A stretch of 64,000 nucleotides of DNA from Bacteroidales bacterium (GCA_017962235.1 JAGCVS010000018.1:62001-126000), one strand, 5' to 3'. Positions 25,578-35,976 are shown, numbered from the stretch's first letter. The notes: generated by a model from the sequence alone, not told the origin. Numbers and translations are program-made.

Positions 25578-27887
25578 ATGAACGTAATTAACAAGCAGAT
25601 CCTGCTGAACGATGGCAGGACAATCGAGATCGAAACCGGCCGACTGGCAAAACAGGCCGACGGCAGCGCTGTTGTAAAGATGGGTGGCACCATGCTTCTG
25701 GCCACCGTCACCGCTGCGAAAGAAGTTAAGGAGGGCACCGACTTCATGCCCCTCACTGTAGACTACAAAGAGAAGTATTATTCAGCTGGCCGTTTCCCCG
25801 GCGGATTCATGAAACGCGAAGGCAAGTCTTCTGACTATGAGATTCTTATCTCCCGTCTGATAGACCGTCCCATCCGCCCGCTCTGGCCCGATGATTTCCA
25901 CCTGGAGGTGTTTGTAAACGTATGGCTGATTTCCGCAGAGAAGGACATCCAACCCGACGCACTCGCCGGCCTTGCAGCAAGCTGCGCACTGGCTACCAGC
26001 GACCTGCCTTTCGGCGGCCCCATCTCTGAGGTACGCGTAGGCCGCGTGAACGGCGAATTCAAGATCAACCCCAACTTCAGCGACATGGACAACTGCGACC
26101 TGGAGCTTATGGTTGCAGCAACTGAAGAGAACATCATGATGGTAGAGGGCGAAATGAAAGAGGTTAGCGAGCACGACATGCTCGAGGCCATCAAGTTTGC
26201 CCACGAAGAGATAAAGAAGCACTGCCGCGTGCAGAAAGAGCTCATGAAGGAGCTCGGCACCCTTGACACCAAGCGCGACTATCCTCACGACGAAGAGGAC
26301 GAAGACCTGCGCAAGGCTGTACACGAGGCATGCTACAACAAGTGCTACGAGCTGGCCAAGAGCGCTAAGCCCAAGCACGAGCGCGAGGACGGCTTCAACG
26401 CTATCCGCGACGAATTCCTGGCCACCATCCCCGAGGAAGAGCTCGAGGTTAAGGAGCCCATGGTGAACCGCTACTTTGGTCACGAGCAGAAAGAGGCTAT
26501 GCGTAACATGATTCTGGACGAAGGCCTCCGCCTGGACGGCCGCAAGACAGATGAAGTGCGCCCCATCTGGTGCGCTGTGGATTATCTCCCCTGCGCCCAC
26601 GGTTCCGCAATCTTCACCCGCGGCGAGACCCAGAGCCTTGCAACCGTAACCCTGGGCACCAAGCTCGACATGAAAGAGATGGACGAGGTGCTTATCCAGG
26701 ACGACCAGCAGTTTGTACTGCACTACAACTTCCCTCCGTTCGCTACCGGCGAGGCTAAGAGCCAGCGCGGCGTGGGCCGTCGTGAGATTGGTCACGGCAA
26801 CCTGGCGATGCGCGCCCTCAAGCCCGTAATCCCCATGATGCCCGAGAATCCCTACGCAGTGCGCGTGGTTTCCGATATCCTCGAATCCAACGGTTCATCT
26901 TCCATGGCCTCCGTTTGCGGCGGCTGCCTGGCCCTCATGGACGCAGGTGTGAAGATCACCAAGCCGGTTGCCGGCGTTGCAATGGGCCTCATCACAGATG
27001 AGAAAGACCCCAACAACCGCTACGCACTCCTCACCGATATCCTGGGCGATGAAGACCACCTGGGCGACATGGACTTCAAGGTGACCGGTACCAAAGACGG
27101 TATCACCGCTACCCAGATGGACATCAAGGTAGACGGCCTGAGCTACGATGTGCTTGAGAAGGCACTGGAGCAGGCACGTCAGGGCCGCATGCACATCATG
27201 GGCGAGATGCTCAAGACCATAAGCGAGCCCCGCGAAGATTACAAGCCGTTCGTGCCCCGCATCAAGAGCTTTGAGGTTGACAAGGAGTTCATCGGTGCAA
27301 TTATCGGCAAGGGTGGCGAGACCATCCAGAAGATCCAGGCAGAGACCGGCGCCGTTATCAATATCGACGAGATTGACGGCAAGGGTGTCGTGGACATCGC
27401 AACCAACGATGCAGAGGCTATGCAGAAGGCATACGACTGGATCATGGGTATCTGCGCAGTTCCCGAAGTTGGACAGGTATATCACGGCAAGGTGACTTCC
27501 ATCCTGGAGTTCGGTGCATTCGTAGAGATCCTCCCCGGCAAGGAAGGCCTACTGCACATCAGCGAGCTGGACTGGGGCAAGACAGAGAAGGTAGAGGACA
27601 TCCTCAACGTTGGCGACGAGGTTGACGTGAAGCTGCTGGAGCTGGATGCAAAAACCGGCAAGCTCCGTCTGAGCCGCCGCGCCCTTCTGGAGAAGCCCGA
27701 AGGCTATGTAGAGCCCGTACGCCGTCCGCGTCCCAGCGGTGACCGTCGTGAAGGCGGCCGCGGAGAGCGCCGTGACGACCGCCGTGGCGGTGACCGTCGC
27801 GACAACCGTCCCCGCAACAACGACCGTGGCGAGCGCCGCGACAACCGCGAGCACCGTCCCCGCGAGAACAAACCCGCAGAGGAATAA
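25578..27887 (+). CDS. pnp: Polyribonucleotide nucleotidyltransferase with Arg-rich tail
   Basis: PNPase degrades RNA 3' to 5' by phosphorolysis and can add tails. The 769-residue protein has two RNase PH domains (first: [43 protein letters not shown]; second: [34 protein letters not shown]) joined by the alpha-helical region. It then has a KH domain ([24 protein letters not shown]) and an S1 domain ([33 protein letters not shown]). The last 50 residues are a low-complexity tail of Arg, Asp, Gly and Asn ([20 protein letters not shown]...) beyond the S1 fold, probably disordered and able to bind RNA. A strong terminator follows. Confidence 0.98.
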   Translation: MNVINKQILLNDGRTIEIETGRLAKQADGSAVVKMGGTMLLATVTAAKEVKEGTDFMPLTVDYKEKYYSAGRFPGGFMKREGKSSDYEILISRLIDRPIRPLWPDDFHLEVFVNVWLISAEKDIQPDALAGLAASCALATSDLPFGGPISEVRVGRVNGEFKINPNFSDMDNCDLELMVAATEENIMMVEGEMKEVSEHDMLEAIKFAHEEIKKHCRVQKELMKELGTLDTKRDYPHDEEDEDLRKAVHEACYNKCYELAKSAKPKHEREDGFNAIRDEFLATIPEEELEVKEPMVNRYFGHEQKEAMRNMILDEGLRLDGRKTDEVRPIWCAVDYLPCAHGSAIFTRGETQSLATVTLGTKLDMKEMDEVLIQDDQQFVLHYNFPPFATGEAKSQRGVGRREIGHGNLAMRALKPVIPMMPENPYAVRVVSDILESNGSSSMASVCGGCLALMDAGVKITKPVAGVAMGLITDEKDPNNRYALLTDILGDEDHLGDMDFKVTGTKDGITATQMDIKVDGLSYDVLEKALEQARQGRMHIMGEMLKTISEPREDYKPFVPRIKSFEVDKEFIGAIIGKGGETIQKIQAETGAVINIDEIDGKGVVDIATNDAEAMQKAYDWIMGICAVPEVGQVYHGKVTSILEFGAFVEILPGKEGLLHISELDWGKTEKVEDILNVGDEVDVKLLELDAKTGKLRLSRRALLEKPEGYVEPVRRPRPSGDRREGGRGERRDDRRGGDRRDNRPRNNDRGERRDNREHRPRENKPAEE

Positions 27888-27906
27888 TCACTGATTTCTC
27901 ACAATA

Positions 27907-27938
27907 AAAAAATGCAGCCCCGAAAGGCTGCATTTTTT
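27907..27938. terminator. Bidirectional terminator between pnp and rnfA
   Basis: A 13-bp stem AAAAAATGCAGCC / GGCTGCATTTTTT with loop CCGAAA, flanked by A and T runs, so it can end both convergent transcripts. Confidence 0.93.
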
Positions 27939-27956
27939 ATTTGTCCAATTTAACGG

Positions 27957-28556
27957 CTAAACCATTCCGGAGAAGCCCATGAAGGCGAGGGCCATGATGC
28001 CGGCGGTAATCAGGGCGATGGGAATGCCGCGGAACGGCTTGGGGACATCGCTGATTTCCAGCTGTTCGCGGATTGCGGCAAACAGCGAGATGGCCAGGCC
28101 GAAACCGATTGCGGATGCCACTGCAAACACCACCGACTCGCCCATGTTGAGCATGTGGGCGTCACCGCCGAATGTGAACTGCTTCTGCACCACCATCAGC
28201 GCTACGCCCAGAACGGCGCAGTTTGTGGTGATCAGGGGGAGGAAGATACCCAGCGACTGATACAGCGAGGGGCTTATCTTCTTAAGGATGATTTCTACCA
28301 TCTGCACCAGACCGGCAATCACCAGGATGAAGGTCACCGTTTGCATGTACACCATGTTGAGCGGAACCAGCACATAGTATTGCAGCAGCCATGTCACGCA
28401 GGTGGCCAGAGCCATCACAAAGGTCACCGCCAGGGACATGCCCACGGCAGTGTTCACCTTTTTGCTGACTCCAAGGAACGGGCAGATGCCCAGGAACTGC
28501 GACAGTACGATATTGTTTACGAATATCGCGGAGATAAGTATAAGTACGTACGTCAT
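27957..28556 (-). CDS. rnfA: Rnf complex subunit RnfA
   Basis: A 199-residue integral membrane protein with about six helices. It starts [31 protein letters not shown], the conserved RnfA/NqrE first helix with a cysteine that in characterised complexes helps hold an intramembrane [2Fe-2S] centre together with RnfE. Rnf couples electron flow from ferredoxin to NAD+ with Na+ (or H+) export. It is the last gene of rnfBCDGEA and is followed by a terminator. Confidence 0.96.
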   Translation of the reverse strand: MTYVLILISAIFVNNIVLSQFLGICPFLGVSKKVNTAVGMSLAVTFVMALATCVTWLLQYYVLVPLNMVYMQTVTFILVIAGLVQMVEIILKKISPSLYQSLGIFLPLITTNCAVLGVALMVVQKQFTFGGDAHMLNMGESVVFAVASAIGFGLAISLFAAIREQLEISDVPKPFRGIPIALITAGIMALAFMGFSGMV

Positions 28557-28560
28557 GATG

Positions 28561-29148
28561 TTACCTCCTCTGTGCAGTTAATCTGTTAAACAATGCCATC
28601 AGCAGGCCCAGCACCAGGAATGCACCCGGAGCCAGCACGAACACCAGGACTGCGTCGCCGCCCAGGAAGTTCCAGCCGAAGGCGGAACCGCTGCCCAGTA
28701 TCTCGCGTACCAGACCTATCACCGTGAGCGACAGGGTGAAGCCCAGGCCGATGCCCAGACCGTCACATGCCGAATCCAGCACGGTATTCTTATTGGCGAA
28801 CGCCTCTGCGCGGCCCAGTACAATGCAGTTTACCACAATCAGCGGGATAAACAGGCCCAGTGTCTCGTAAAGCGACGGCAGAAATGCCTGCATCAGCAGC
28901 TGGATGATGGTCACGAAGGCCGATATGATAACGATGTAAGACGGGATGCGCACCTTATCGGGGATAAAGCGCGCCAGCGCCGATATCACAATGTTGGAGA
29001 GGGTGAGCACCACCAGAGTGGCCAGACCCATGCCCATGCCGTTGAAGGCCGATGTAGTGGTACCCAGCGTGGGGCACATACCCAGCACCAGCACAAACGT
29101 GGGGTTGTCTTTTATCAACCCTTTGGTTATCAGTTGTAGCTTATTCAT
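28561..29148 (-). CDS. rnfE: Rnf complex subunit RnfE
   Basis: A 195-residue membrane protein paralogous to RnfA (the pair sits in the membrane in opposite orientations). Marks: [33 protein letters not shown], with the conserved Cys, and [20 protein letters not shown]. Its start overlaps the end of rnfG by eight bases and rnfA follows after four bases. Confidence 0.96.
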   Translation of the reverse strand: MNKLQLITKGLIKDNPTFVLVLGMCPTLGTTTSAFNGMGMGLATLVVLTLSNIVISALARFIPDKVRIPSYIVIISAFVTIIQLLMQAFLPSLYETLGLFIPLIVVNCIVLGRAEAFANKNTVLDSACDGLGIGLGFTLSLTVIGLVREILGSGSAFGWNFLGGDAVLVFVLAPGAFLVLGLLMALFNRLTAQRR

Positions 29149-29764
29149 CGCTGCCTCCTTCGCCGGCCACCGGCGTAGCTGAAGTTATTGCATCGGGAGT
29201 CTCTCCCTTTGCTGCAAGAAATACGTTGTATGCCTGACGCACCGCAGATGTGAAAGCACGGGAAGTGATGGTAGAGGCCGTAATGGCATCCACATCGCCG
29301 CCGTCACCAACCACAAGACGGTATTCAGCAGGGTTTTTGCCCTTAAACTGGGTGCGGAAGTGGCTTTCTTCATCCGTCATCTTAGCGCCCAGGCCGGGGG
29401 TCTCGCAGTGCGAAATCACCGCCGTGGAATAGATGGCGCCATCCGGTTCAAAGCCCACCATAATATCGATGGGACCGCCGAATCCGACTGTGGACGATTC
29501 TACTGCGTAACCCACCACGCGGCCCGCCTTCATGGCTTTGTGCACCGCGAATTCGCGGCCGTCAATCACCACCGCGGTATCCACCGGCGCCCCCTCGAAA
29601 GCGGGCACCACCAGAGCGATTGCGTGCTGTGTCTTTTCCTGCTGCACCTGTGCGATGCGCGCCGCAGTAACGGCGTTCACGCTGGCCAGCAGCGCCGCAC
29701 ACACCAGGCAGATAACGCCCAGCGAAAGCAGCATGTTTCTCAAAGAAGATTCCAATTTTGCCAT
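29141..29764 (-). CDS. rnfG: Rnf complex subunit RnfG (covalent FMN)
   Basis: A 207-residue subunit with one N-terminal membrane helix (MLLSLGVICLVCAALLASVNAVTA) and a periplasmic FMN-binding domain. The flavin-attachment motif reads DAITASTITSRAF, that is T-A-S-T where S/T-G-A-T is usual; the Thr that carries FMN is kept. I chose the ATG at 29762-29764 (MAKLESSLRN); a longer form starting 24 bases upstream would overlap rnfD. It lies between rnfD and rnfE in the operon. Confidence 0.94.
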   Translation of the reverse strand: MAKLESSLRNMLLSLGVICLVCAALLASVNAVTAARIAQVQQEKTQHAIALVVPAFEGAPVDTAVVIDGREFAVHKAMKAGRVVGYAVESSTVGFGGPIDIMVGFEPDGAIYSTAVISHCETPGLGAKMTDEESHFRTQFKGKNPAEYRLVVGDGGDVDAITASTITSRAFTSAVRQAYNVFLAAKGETPDAITSATPVAGEGGSDE

Positions 29765-29777
29765 ATCTGTAACCTCC

Positions 29778-30755
29778 TTATGCGGCAAACCGTTTGGGTT
29801 TGCAATACTTGTTTATCAGCGGCACCGCCATGTTGGCCATCAGGATTGCGAAAGAAACGCCCTCCGGATATGAGCCAAAGTAGCGGATAAGCACGGTGAG
29901 TACACCAATCAGCACACCGTAAATCACCATGCCCCAGTTGGTCATGGGAGAGGTGACATAGTCGGTGGCCATGAATATTGCGCCCAGCAGCAGACCGCCG
30001 GAGAGCAGGTTGAACACCGGACCGGTGAACTTGTCGGGGCTTATGAGCCAGAAGATGGTGGTCATCAGCGCCACGGTTGCCAGGATTGTGAGCGGGATGT
30101 GCGGCTTGATAACGCGACGCACCAGCAGGTATACGAAACCTATCAGCAGTGCCAGTGCGGAGACCTCGCCCACGGAACCGCCGGCTGCGCCGAAGAAGGC
30201 CTGCCAGCCGGTGAGCCCGTTCTCTGCGATAATCTGGCTGGCGGGGATGCCGGCACGCAGCCCCTCGTTAACCTGGGCCAGCGGAGTGGCGCCGCTGAAG
30301 GCGTCAACCCCAAGCCAGCCGGCGGGAGCCGCCCAGTTGGTCATGATTACCGGGAACGATACCAGCAGGAACACACGGCCGAAAATCGCGGGATTGAAGA
30401 TATTCTGCCCCAGACCGCCAAAGCACATCTTGGCGATGCCGATGGCTGCGATGCTGCCTATGAGGGCAATCCACCACGGCGCAGCCGGCGGCAGGTTGAG
30501 CGCCAGCAGCACACCCGTGATCACCGTTGCGGAGATGCTGGGGATGTTGCGGCCGCGCAGATATTTCTCTATTACGAATTCGCAAAGGATGCAGCTGACC
30601 ACGCTCACCGCGAGCAGCAGCAACGCATTCCACCCGTAGAACAGCAGCGACACCACGGTGGCCGGAGCGAGGGCGATGAGCACGTCGTTCATCAGCACCC
30701 GGGTGGTGTTGGGACTCTGGAAATGCGGCGAAGGGGAAACTATAAGTCTTGACAT
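29778..30755 (-). CDS. rnfD: Rnf complex subunit RnfD (covalent FMN)
   Basis: A 325-residue membrane protein, RnfD/NqrB family, with eight or more helices. It starts RLIVSPSPHFQSPNTTRVLMNDVLIALAPA and carries the FMN-attachment motif DAFSGATPL (Thr in SGAT) in an extracytoplasmic loop. Length is normal. It follows rnfC by 11 bases. Confidence 0.96.
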   Translation of the reverse strand: MSRLIVSPSPHFQSPNTTRVLMNDVLIALAPATVVSLLFYGWNALLLLAVSVVSCILCEFVIEKYLRGRNIPSISATVITGVLLALNLPPAAPWWIALIGSIAAIGIAKMCFGGLGQNIFNPAIFGRVFLLVSFPVIMTNWAAPAGWLGVDAFSGATPLAQVNEGLRAGIPASQIIAENGLTGWQAFFGAAGGSVGEVSALALLIGFVYLLVRRVIKPHIPLTILATVALMTTIFWLISPDKFTGPVFNLLSGGLLLGAIFMATDYVTSPMTNWGMVIYGVLIGVLTVLIRYFGSYPEGVSFAILMANMAVPLINKYCKPKRFAA

Positions 30756-30766
30756 ATCAGATCCTC

Positions 30767-32104
30767 CTATTTTTTAGCTCTCGAGCGGATGATTTTCATG
30801 ACATCTGCCTTGCTGGTGCGCACGATATCCAGTAGAGGGATATGTGCGGGGCATGTAGACTGGCAGCAGCCGCACTCGATGCAGTCGTAAATCTTGTTCT
30901 CTTCCAAGGCGTCGGTATCGCCGGCACGTCCCAGACGGTTCATCAGCCAAGGCTCCAGACCCATGGGGCAGGCCTGGGTGCAGCGGCCGCAGCGGATGCA
31001 CGGCTGCTCCGGGGTGCGGGCCGTCTGTTTTGCGGTGAGCACCAGCAGGCAGGAAGAGCCCTTCTGCGTGGTCGCCTCCAGGTTGGCCACCGCCTTGCCC
31101 ATCATGGGGCCGCCGGAAATTACCTTCACGGCGCCGTCGGGCAGGCCGCCCACCGAATCCAGTATCGCTGAGAGGGGGGTGCCGATGCGCACCAGATAGT
31201 TCTTGCGCTCTTTGAGGCAGTCGCCGGTAACGGTCATTACGCGCTCTATCAGGGGTTTGTCCTTCTGGACAGCCTGATATACCGCATAAGCGGTTGCAAC
31301 GTTCTGCACCACGCAGCCGGTGTCTATCGGCAGTCCGCCGGAAGGTACTCTGCGACCGGTGACGGCATCAATGAGCTGCTTCTCACCGCCCTGCGGGTAT
31401 TTCTTCTTCATCTTGTATACGTAGAAGCCTATATACCTCAACGTGGCCTCCGTGAGGGCTGCAAAAGCCTCGGGCTTGTTCTCTTCAACGGCAATGATCA
31501 CCGTTTCCACACCCAGCGCCTTGGCCATCACTCGGGCGCCCATCACAATCTCGTGGGGATGCTCCCGCATGAGCCGGTCATCTGCAGTTACGTAAGGCTC
31601 GCACTCGCAGCCGTTGATAATCAGATATTCCGCCTTCTTGTCCTTGGGAGGGGCAAGCTTGATGTGGGTCGGGAAGGTAGCGCCGCCCATGCCCACAACG
31701 CCGGCAGCCTTGATTTTCTCTATCAGTTCTTCAGGGGTGCCCTTCACGTCACGCTCCACGCGGCCGGAAAGGTTTATTCCCTCTGCATATTCGTCGCCTT
31801 CAACATCAATGCACACGTGCATCACTTTGTTGCCGGCCAGATCGGCACGCGGCTCCACGGCCGTTACGGTGCCGCTCACAGAGGAGTGTACAAAGCCGGA
31901 CACGAATCCGGTGGGGGTACCTATCACCTGCCCTACCTTGACCTTGTCGCCCTTGGCCACAACGGGGGAGGCGGGGGCGCCCAGGTGCTGAGCCATGGAT
32001 ATGGCCACCTTGGCGGGGAGGGGGAAAACCTCGATTGCGGCATCCTTGGCCATCTTGCGCTCTGCAGGATGTACGCCGCCTATTGCGAATGTCTTGTTTT
32101 TCAT
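30767..32104 (-). CDS. rnfC: Rnf complex subunit RnfC
   Basis: A 445-residue peripheral subunit on the cytoplasmic side that binds FMN and NADH (GAAGIVGMGGATFPTHIKL-type site, here KAAGVVGMGGATFPTHIKLAPP) and two [4Fe-4S] clusters: CIRCGRCTQACPMGLEP and CIECGCCQSTCPAHIPL. These pass electrons between the RnfB side and NAD+. N-terminal GGVHPAERK fits the family. It lies between rnfB and rnfD. Confidence 0.96.
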   Translation of the reverse strand: MKNKTFAIGGVHPAERKMAKDAAIEVFPLPAKVAISMAQHLGAPASPVVAKGDKVKVGQVIGTPTGFVSGFVHSSVSGTVTAVEPRADLAGNKVMHVCIDVEGDEYAEGINLSGRVERDVKGTPEELIEKIKAAGVVGMGGATFPTHIKLAPPKDKKAEYLIINGCECEPYVTADDRLMREHPHEIVMGARVMAKALGVETVIIAVEENKPEAFAALTEATLRYIGFYVYKMKKKYPQGGEKQLIDAVTGRRVPSGGLPIDTGCVVQNVATAYAVYQAVQKDKPLIERVMTVTGDCLKERKNYLVRIGTPLSAILDSVGGLPDGAVKVISGGPMMGKAVANLEATTQKGSSCLLVLTAKQTARTPEQPCIRCGRCTQACPMGLEPWLMNRLGRAGDTDALEENKIYDCIECGCCQSTCPAHIPLLDIVRTSKADVMKIIRSRAKK

Positions 32105-32120
32105 ACCAGTCTCTCCTCCA

Positions 32121-33200
32121 TTAGATATCCAGCTCTATTACATCCTCGCGGTCGTCCGGTTCCGGTGCGGGCGCAGGCTCCGCTGCAGGTTCCGGTGCCG
32201 GAGCGGGTTTCTCCACGGGTTCAGGTTTCACCTCCGGAGCAGGTTTTTCAACCGGCTTGGGTTCCGGCTTCACTTCCGGTTCGGGCTTAGGCTCCGGTTT
32301 CACCTCCGGTGCCGGCTTCTCCACCGGCTTCTCCACGGGTTTCACCTCGGGTGCAGCCTCCGGCTTGGGTTCCACTTTCTTCTTCACGGGGAAGTTGAAC
32401 TTATGGATGGCTCCGGTGGGGCACTCGTCCACGCACTTGGTGCACAGCTTGCACTTTTCGGGGTCGATATACGCCAGGTTGTTCTCTACCGCAATCGCCT
32501 CAAACTTGCAGACCTTGGCGCACTTTGCACAGCCGATGCAAGCCGCCTGACACGCCTTGCGGGCCACTGCTCCCTTGTCGCGGTTGTTGCACAGAACCAC
32601 CACCCTCATGCCGCGAAGGCCTTTGGGACGCAGTTCGATGACCCCTTTGGGGCACGCTTTGACGCAGGCGCCGCAGCCGGTGCACTTGCTCTCGTCCACC
32701 ACCGGCAGACCCGTTGCCGGATCCATGCTGATGGCGTCGAACTTGCACACGCGGGTGCAGTCTCCGCAGCCCAGGCAGCCAAAGCCGCAGCCGGTGTCGC
32801 CGCTGTACAGGGAGGCCTTCACCTTGCAGGTTGCAAAGCCGTCGTAATCGTTTACCTTGGGACGGTTCTCACAGGTACCGTTGCACTTTACGACCGCAAT
32901 TTTGGGCGCCGACACGGGGGCCGTCTTGCCCAGCAGGGCCGCAATCTTGTTCATGGTTTCGCCACCGCCCACGGGGCACTGCACATCGCCCAGCTCGTCA
33001 AGGGAGACCAGCTTGGTTGCAAAATCGCGGCAGCCCGCGCATCCGCAGCCGCCGCAATTGGCTCCCGGCAGAAGTGCCTCCACATCGTCGATGCGGGCAT
33101 CCTCCTCTACCTTGAACTTCTTGGCAACGATAAAAAGGATTGCCGAAACCAGCAACCCAATCGCAGTAAGGGTGACGATAGTGATAAGTATCGGATTCAC
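32121..33200 (-). CDS. rnfB: Rnf complex subunit RnfB with Pro/Glu/Lys repeat tail
   Basis: A 359-residue ferredoxin-like subunit. It has an N-terminal membrane helix (ILITIVTLTAIGLLVSAILFIVA), a Fe-S domain (ALLPGANCGGCGCAGCRDF), and then several [4Fe-4S] motifs: CGFGCLGCGDCTRVC, CTGCGACVKACP, CIGCAKCAKVC and CKLCTKCVDECP. It takes electrons from reduced ferredoxin. From about residue 275 to the end it carries a low-complexity tail of repeated KPEPEVKPEP/VEKPAPEV units rich in Pro, Glu, Lys and Ala, ending EDVIELDI. Start is a GTG at 33198-33200, the only sensible start before the membrane helix. It is the first structural gene after rseC. Confidence 0.95.
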   Translation of the reverse strand: MNPILITIVTLTAIGLLVSAILFIVAKKFKVEEDARIDDVEALLPGANCGGCGCAGCRDFATKLVSLDELGDVQCPVGGGETMNKIAALLGKTAPVSAPKIAVVKCNGTCENRPKVNDYDGFATCKVKASLYSGDTGCGFGCLGCGDCTRVCKFDAISMDPATGLPVVDESKCTGCGACVKACPKGVIELRPKGLRGMRVVVLCNNRDKGAVARKACQAACIGCAKCAKVCKFEAIAVENNLAYIDPEKCKLCTKCVDECPTGAIHKFNFPVKKKVEPKPEAAPEVKPVEKPVEKPAPEVKPEPKPEPEVKPEPKPVEKPAPEVKPEPVEKPAPAPEPAAEPAPAPEPDDREDVIELDI

Positions 33201-33210
33201 GCTGTTTAGG

Positions 33211-33642
33211 TTATTGTTCTATGGAAAAAACGAATTCTTTGTCTATTTTGTCTTTAAAGATAGCAAAAATAATATAATAGAGCGCCACGGCGGCCAGCGC
33301 CAGCAGCCCCACGTAAAGCTGCTTGAGGCCGATGGCCGATAAAACCAGAATCGCTGCCAGCAGCACCAGCAGCGGGAGGCCGTAGGCCAGAGTCACAGCC
33401 TTGAGACCCATTGTGGCGGAGAGCACCAGCTTTACCGTATCGCCCACCTGATAGCCGGCGGTGGCGGTGGCCAGCGTCTGCGGAATCACTATTATGCGCA
33501 CCTGCTCTTCGCTTGCCCCGCAAACCCCTTTCGCATGACAGGTGGCGCACGCCGATTTGTTTACTATTTCCACCTCAATGGACTGAGCATCCATCGAGAC
33601 TATCTTTCCTTCGTGTTCTATCTTTGAGGGTTTCCTGCTCAT
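33211..33642 (-). CDS. rseC: RseC/MucC-family (SoxR-reducing) membrane protein
   Basis: A 143-residue protein with a soluble N-terminus containing CATCHAKGVCG (four-Cys, probably Fe-S or redox site) and two membrane helices in the C-terminal half. RseC family proteins accompany Rnf operons; E. coli RseC/RsxC homologues help reduce SoxR. It is the first gene of the Rnf block here and overlaps the DUF3108 gene by four bases (ATGA). Confidence 0.92.
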   Translation of the reverse strand: MSRKPSKIEHEGKIVSMDAQSIEVEIVNKSACATCHAKGVCGASEEQVRIIVIPQTLATATAGYQVGDTVKLVLSATMGLKAVTLAYGLPLLVLLAAILVLSAIGLKQLYVGLLALAAVALYYIIFAIFKDKIDKEFVFSIEQ

Positions 33643-34496
33643 CGTCCCGCTTTTTTCAGAGGCGCCTTGAGGCCCGATGCGCTCACCAGACGGCCTTCCA
33701 CGCGACCCACGGCGATGGCAGTGGAGAATGATACAATCACGTGCGATTCATCCGGAGTTATCCAGAGATAGATGGGGGTGACGCCGCCGTCTTCCTGGGT
33801 GGAGATGGAGAAGGAATACTCCTTATCCAGCCTTTCCCCGCCGCTTCTCATGTGGATGTACATCGCGTATTTGTCGGTGTCCACCATACCCACGTCGGGC
33901 ACCTTTTTCTCTTCAGATGCCACGTACGCCACGTTGATGTCGTATATGTTGCAGTCCAGGGCGGCCAGATAGTGCAGCCCCTTGCCCTTCTTTACCGCAT
34001 CCAGGTCGGCGGCGCGGATTACATATATAGTGGATATGATGTCGTGGATAACAGACTTGGCGGTGAACAAGGAGTCACGCTTGGGACGGGTGCTCTTGGT
34101 AACAACCGCATGCAGACGGGTGCCGGCAGAGTTCCAGTCGTACTGGTTCTTTGCCCAGTAGCTACCCTCTGTCTGATGACGGGAGAATGCCACCGGCACC
34201 AGATTATCGGTGCGGAAACGGCTGTCGTAAGAGTAGCTCACCTTTACCAGACTGGCAGCCAGGTTGCTGGTGGCGCCGCGGGTCACGAGCCTGAAGCAGG
34301 GCACGCCGTTATAGGTCTCTTCCTTTATGTTGAAATCCAGCTTGGCCACATCGGCATTGATGACTCCCCATTTGTAGCGCATCTTGTATGAAAGATTCTC
34401 GCCGCCTGCAAAAGGGAGCTCCTGGCCATTGGCCGCCGAGGGGAACAGCACTGCAGCAAAAAGCAGTGAAAGGAGTGTGATTCTAAATCGTTTCAT
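33639..34496 (-). CDS. DUF3108 periplasmic/outer-membrane-associated protein
   Basis: A 285-residue exported protein: signal peptide MKRFRITLLSLLFAAVLFPSAANGQ, then DUF3108-like sequence (FAGGENLSYKMRYKWGVINADVAKLDFNI; YSYDSRFRTDNLVPVAFSRHQTEGSYW; TPIYLWITPDESHVIVSFSTAIAVGRVEGRLV). The fold is predicted to be an all-beta barrel or clam, similar to lipoprotein-sorting or LolA-like proteins. Function unknown. The ATG at 34496 lies 14 bases inside dnaB; a TTG further upstream is less likely. Confidence 0.8.
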   Translation of the reverse strand: MKRFRITLLSLLFAAVLFPSAANGQELPFAGGENLSYKMRYKWGVINADVAKLDFNIKEETYNGVPCFRLVTRGATSNLAASLVKVSYSYDSRFRTDNLVPVAFSRHQTEGSYWAKNQYDWNSAGTRLHAVVTKSTRPKRDSLFTAKSVIHDIISTIYVIRAADLDAVKKGKGLHYLAALDCNIYDINVAYVASEEKKVPDVGMVDTDKYAMYIHMRSGGERLDKEYSFSISTQEDGGVTPIYLWITPDESHVIVSFSTAIAVGRVEGRLVSASGLKAPLKKAGR

Positions 34497-35961
34497 TGTC
34501 AAAGTCCAAATTTGCTGTAGTACTATTCAAATTTGACTCCACATTTTCATATTTGACATCAGAATCTGCACTGTACATGGCGTTCGCATCCACAAAACGA
34601 GCCTCCTCCTTTATGAAACGCATCTCCACGTCTTTGGTTTCACCGTTGCGGTGCTTTGCTATAATCAGCTCTGTATAACCGGGATACACGTCCGGACCTT
34701 CCACTCCGACGACCTCGGGACGGTGGATGAACATAACTATGTCGGCATCCTGCTCAATCGCACCCGATTCACGCAAGTCGCTCAGCTGCGGACGCTTGTT
34801 TCCGCCACGGGTCTCCACCGCACGGCTCAGCTGGGAGAGTGCAATGATGGGCACGTCCAGGTCCTTGGCGATACCTTTCAGCGAACGTGATATCGCGGAG
34901 ACCTCCTGCTCGCGCATACCGCGCAACTCGGGCGGGCCGGTCATCAGCTGCAGATAGTCTATGATGATGAGTTTTACCTTGTGGGTGTGCACCAGACGGC
35001 GCGCCTTTGCGCGGAATTCGTAGATAGAGATGTTGGAGGTATCGTCTATCCACAGCGGGGCGCGCGACAGGCGGGTGATGCGGTCGTTGAAAATCTTCCA
35101 GTCGTCGGGGTCGCGGAACTTCTTTGCACCCCAGATCTTGCTGCTCTCCAGGCCGGTCTCACTAACCAGCAGACGTTTTACCAGCTGCGTTTCAGCCATC
35201 TCCAGGGAGAACATCGCCACGGGGATGTTGTGGTCCACGGCCATGTTGCGGGCCATGGTGAGCACGAACGCCGTCTTACCAACGGAAGGACGAGCGGCCA
35301 GGATAATCAGGTCCGACTTCTGCCAGCCGTAAGTCACCTTGTCTATGCCCAGATAGCCTGAAGGAACGCCGGAGAGGCCGTCCTGACGCTTCTGCCCCTC
35401 CTGGATCTCATCTATCGCACGGTTCAGCACGCTGCTCACCAGCGATGTATCCTTGCGCATGTTGCGGTCCGCCAGCTCAAAGATGTCCTGCTCTGCAGTC
35501 TGCAGCAGGTCGTCCACCGGCAGGGCGTCTTCATAAGCGAACTTCTGGATATTGTGCGAGATGGATATCAGCTCGCGCTGGATATACTTCTGAAGGAGGA
35601 TCTTGCAGTGATAATCTGTATTGGCGGCGGCGCTGATGCGCATGCTGATTTCACTCAGGTAGGTGATGCCGCCCGCATCCTCCAGCTCGCCGCGGCGGGA
35701 GAGTTCATCCGCCACAGTGAGGATGTCCACCTTGTCGTTGCGGGAAGCAATCTCCTTGATGGCCTCGAATATCTTGCGGTTGCTCTCCTTATAGAAGCAT
35801 TTCTCGTTCAGCTGGTCCAGCACATCCGAGATAACCTCGCTCTCAAGCATCATAGCGGCCAGAACCGCCTCTTCGATCTCTATCGCCTGAGGTGGTTTGA
35901 GCCCGCTTTCGGCCGATATCTGGGCGATATCGACCCGCTTTGGTTTCTTGGGTGCCGGCAC
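34483..35961 (-). CDS. dnaB: Replicative DNA helicase
   Basis: A 492-residue hexameric helicase that unwinds DNA at the replication fork. N-terminal primase-interacting domain (PPQAIEIEEAVLAAMMLES...), a linker, then a RecA-like core with Walker A ARPSVGKTAFVL, DnaB motifs SLEMAETQLVKRLLV, Walker B LIIIDYLQLMTG, the motif ALSQLSRAVETRGGNKRPQLSDLRESGAIEQDADIV and KHRNGETKDVEMRF. The start is probably GTG at 35959-35961 (VPAPKKPKRVD), 15 bases after the upstream zinc-ribbon stop; no ATG precedes the fold. The C-terminal 25 residues are Asn/Asp-rich. Confidence 0.96.
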   Translation of the reverse strand: MPAPKKPKRVDIAQISAESGLKPPQAIEIEEAVLAAMMLESEVISDVLDQLNEKCFYKESNRKIFEAIKEIASRNDKVDILTVADELSRRGELEDAGGITYLSEISMRISAAANTDYHCKILLQKYIQRELISISHNIQKFAYEDALPVDDLLQTAEQDIFELADRNMRKDTSLVSSVLNRAIDEIQEGQKRQDGLSGVPSGYLGIDKVTYGWQKSDLIILAARPSVGKTAFVLTMARNMAVDHNIPVAMFSLEMAETQLVKRLLVSETGLESSKIWGAKKFRDPDDWKIFNDRITRLSRAPLWIDDTSNISIYEFRAKARRLVHTHKVKLIIIDYLQLMTGPPELRGMREQEVSAISRSLKGIAKDLDVPIIALSQLSRAVETRGGNKRPQLSDLRESGAIEQDADIVMFIHRPEVVGVEGPDVYPGYTELIIAKHRNGETKDVEMRFIKEEARFVDANAMYSADSDVKYENVESNLNSTTANLDFDNETI

Positions 35962-35976
35962 GGTTGGAAAGGATTA

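Noticed and set aside
29141..29764. Loss of flavin attachment in RnfG
   Set aside because: The motif is T-A-S-T rather than S/T-G-A-T, but the Thr that carries FMN is kept and I believe similar variants exist in this phylum.
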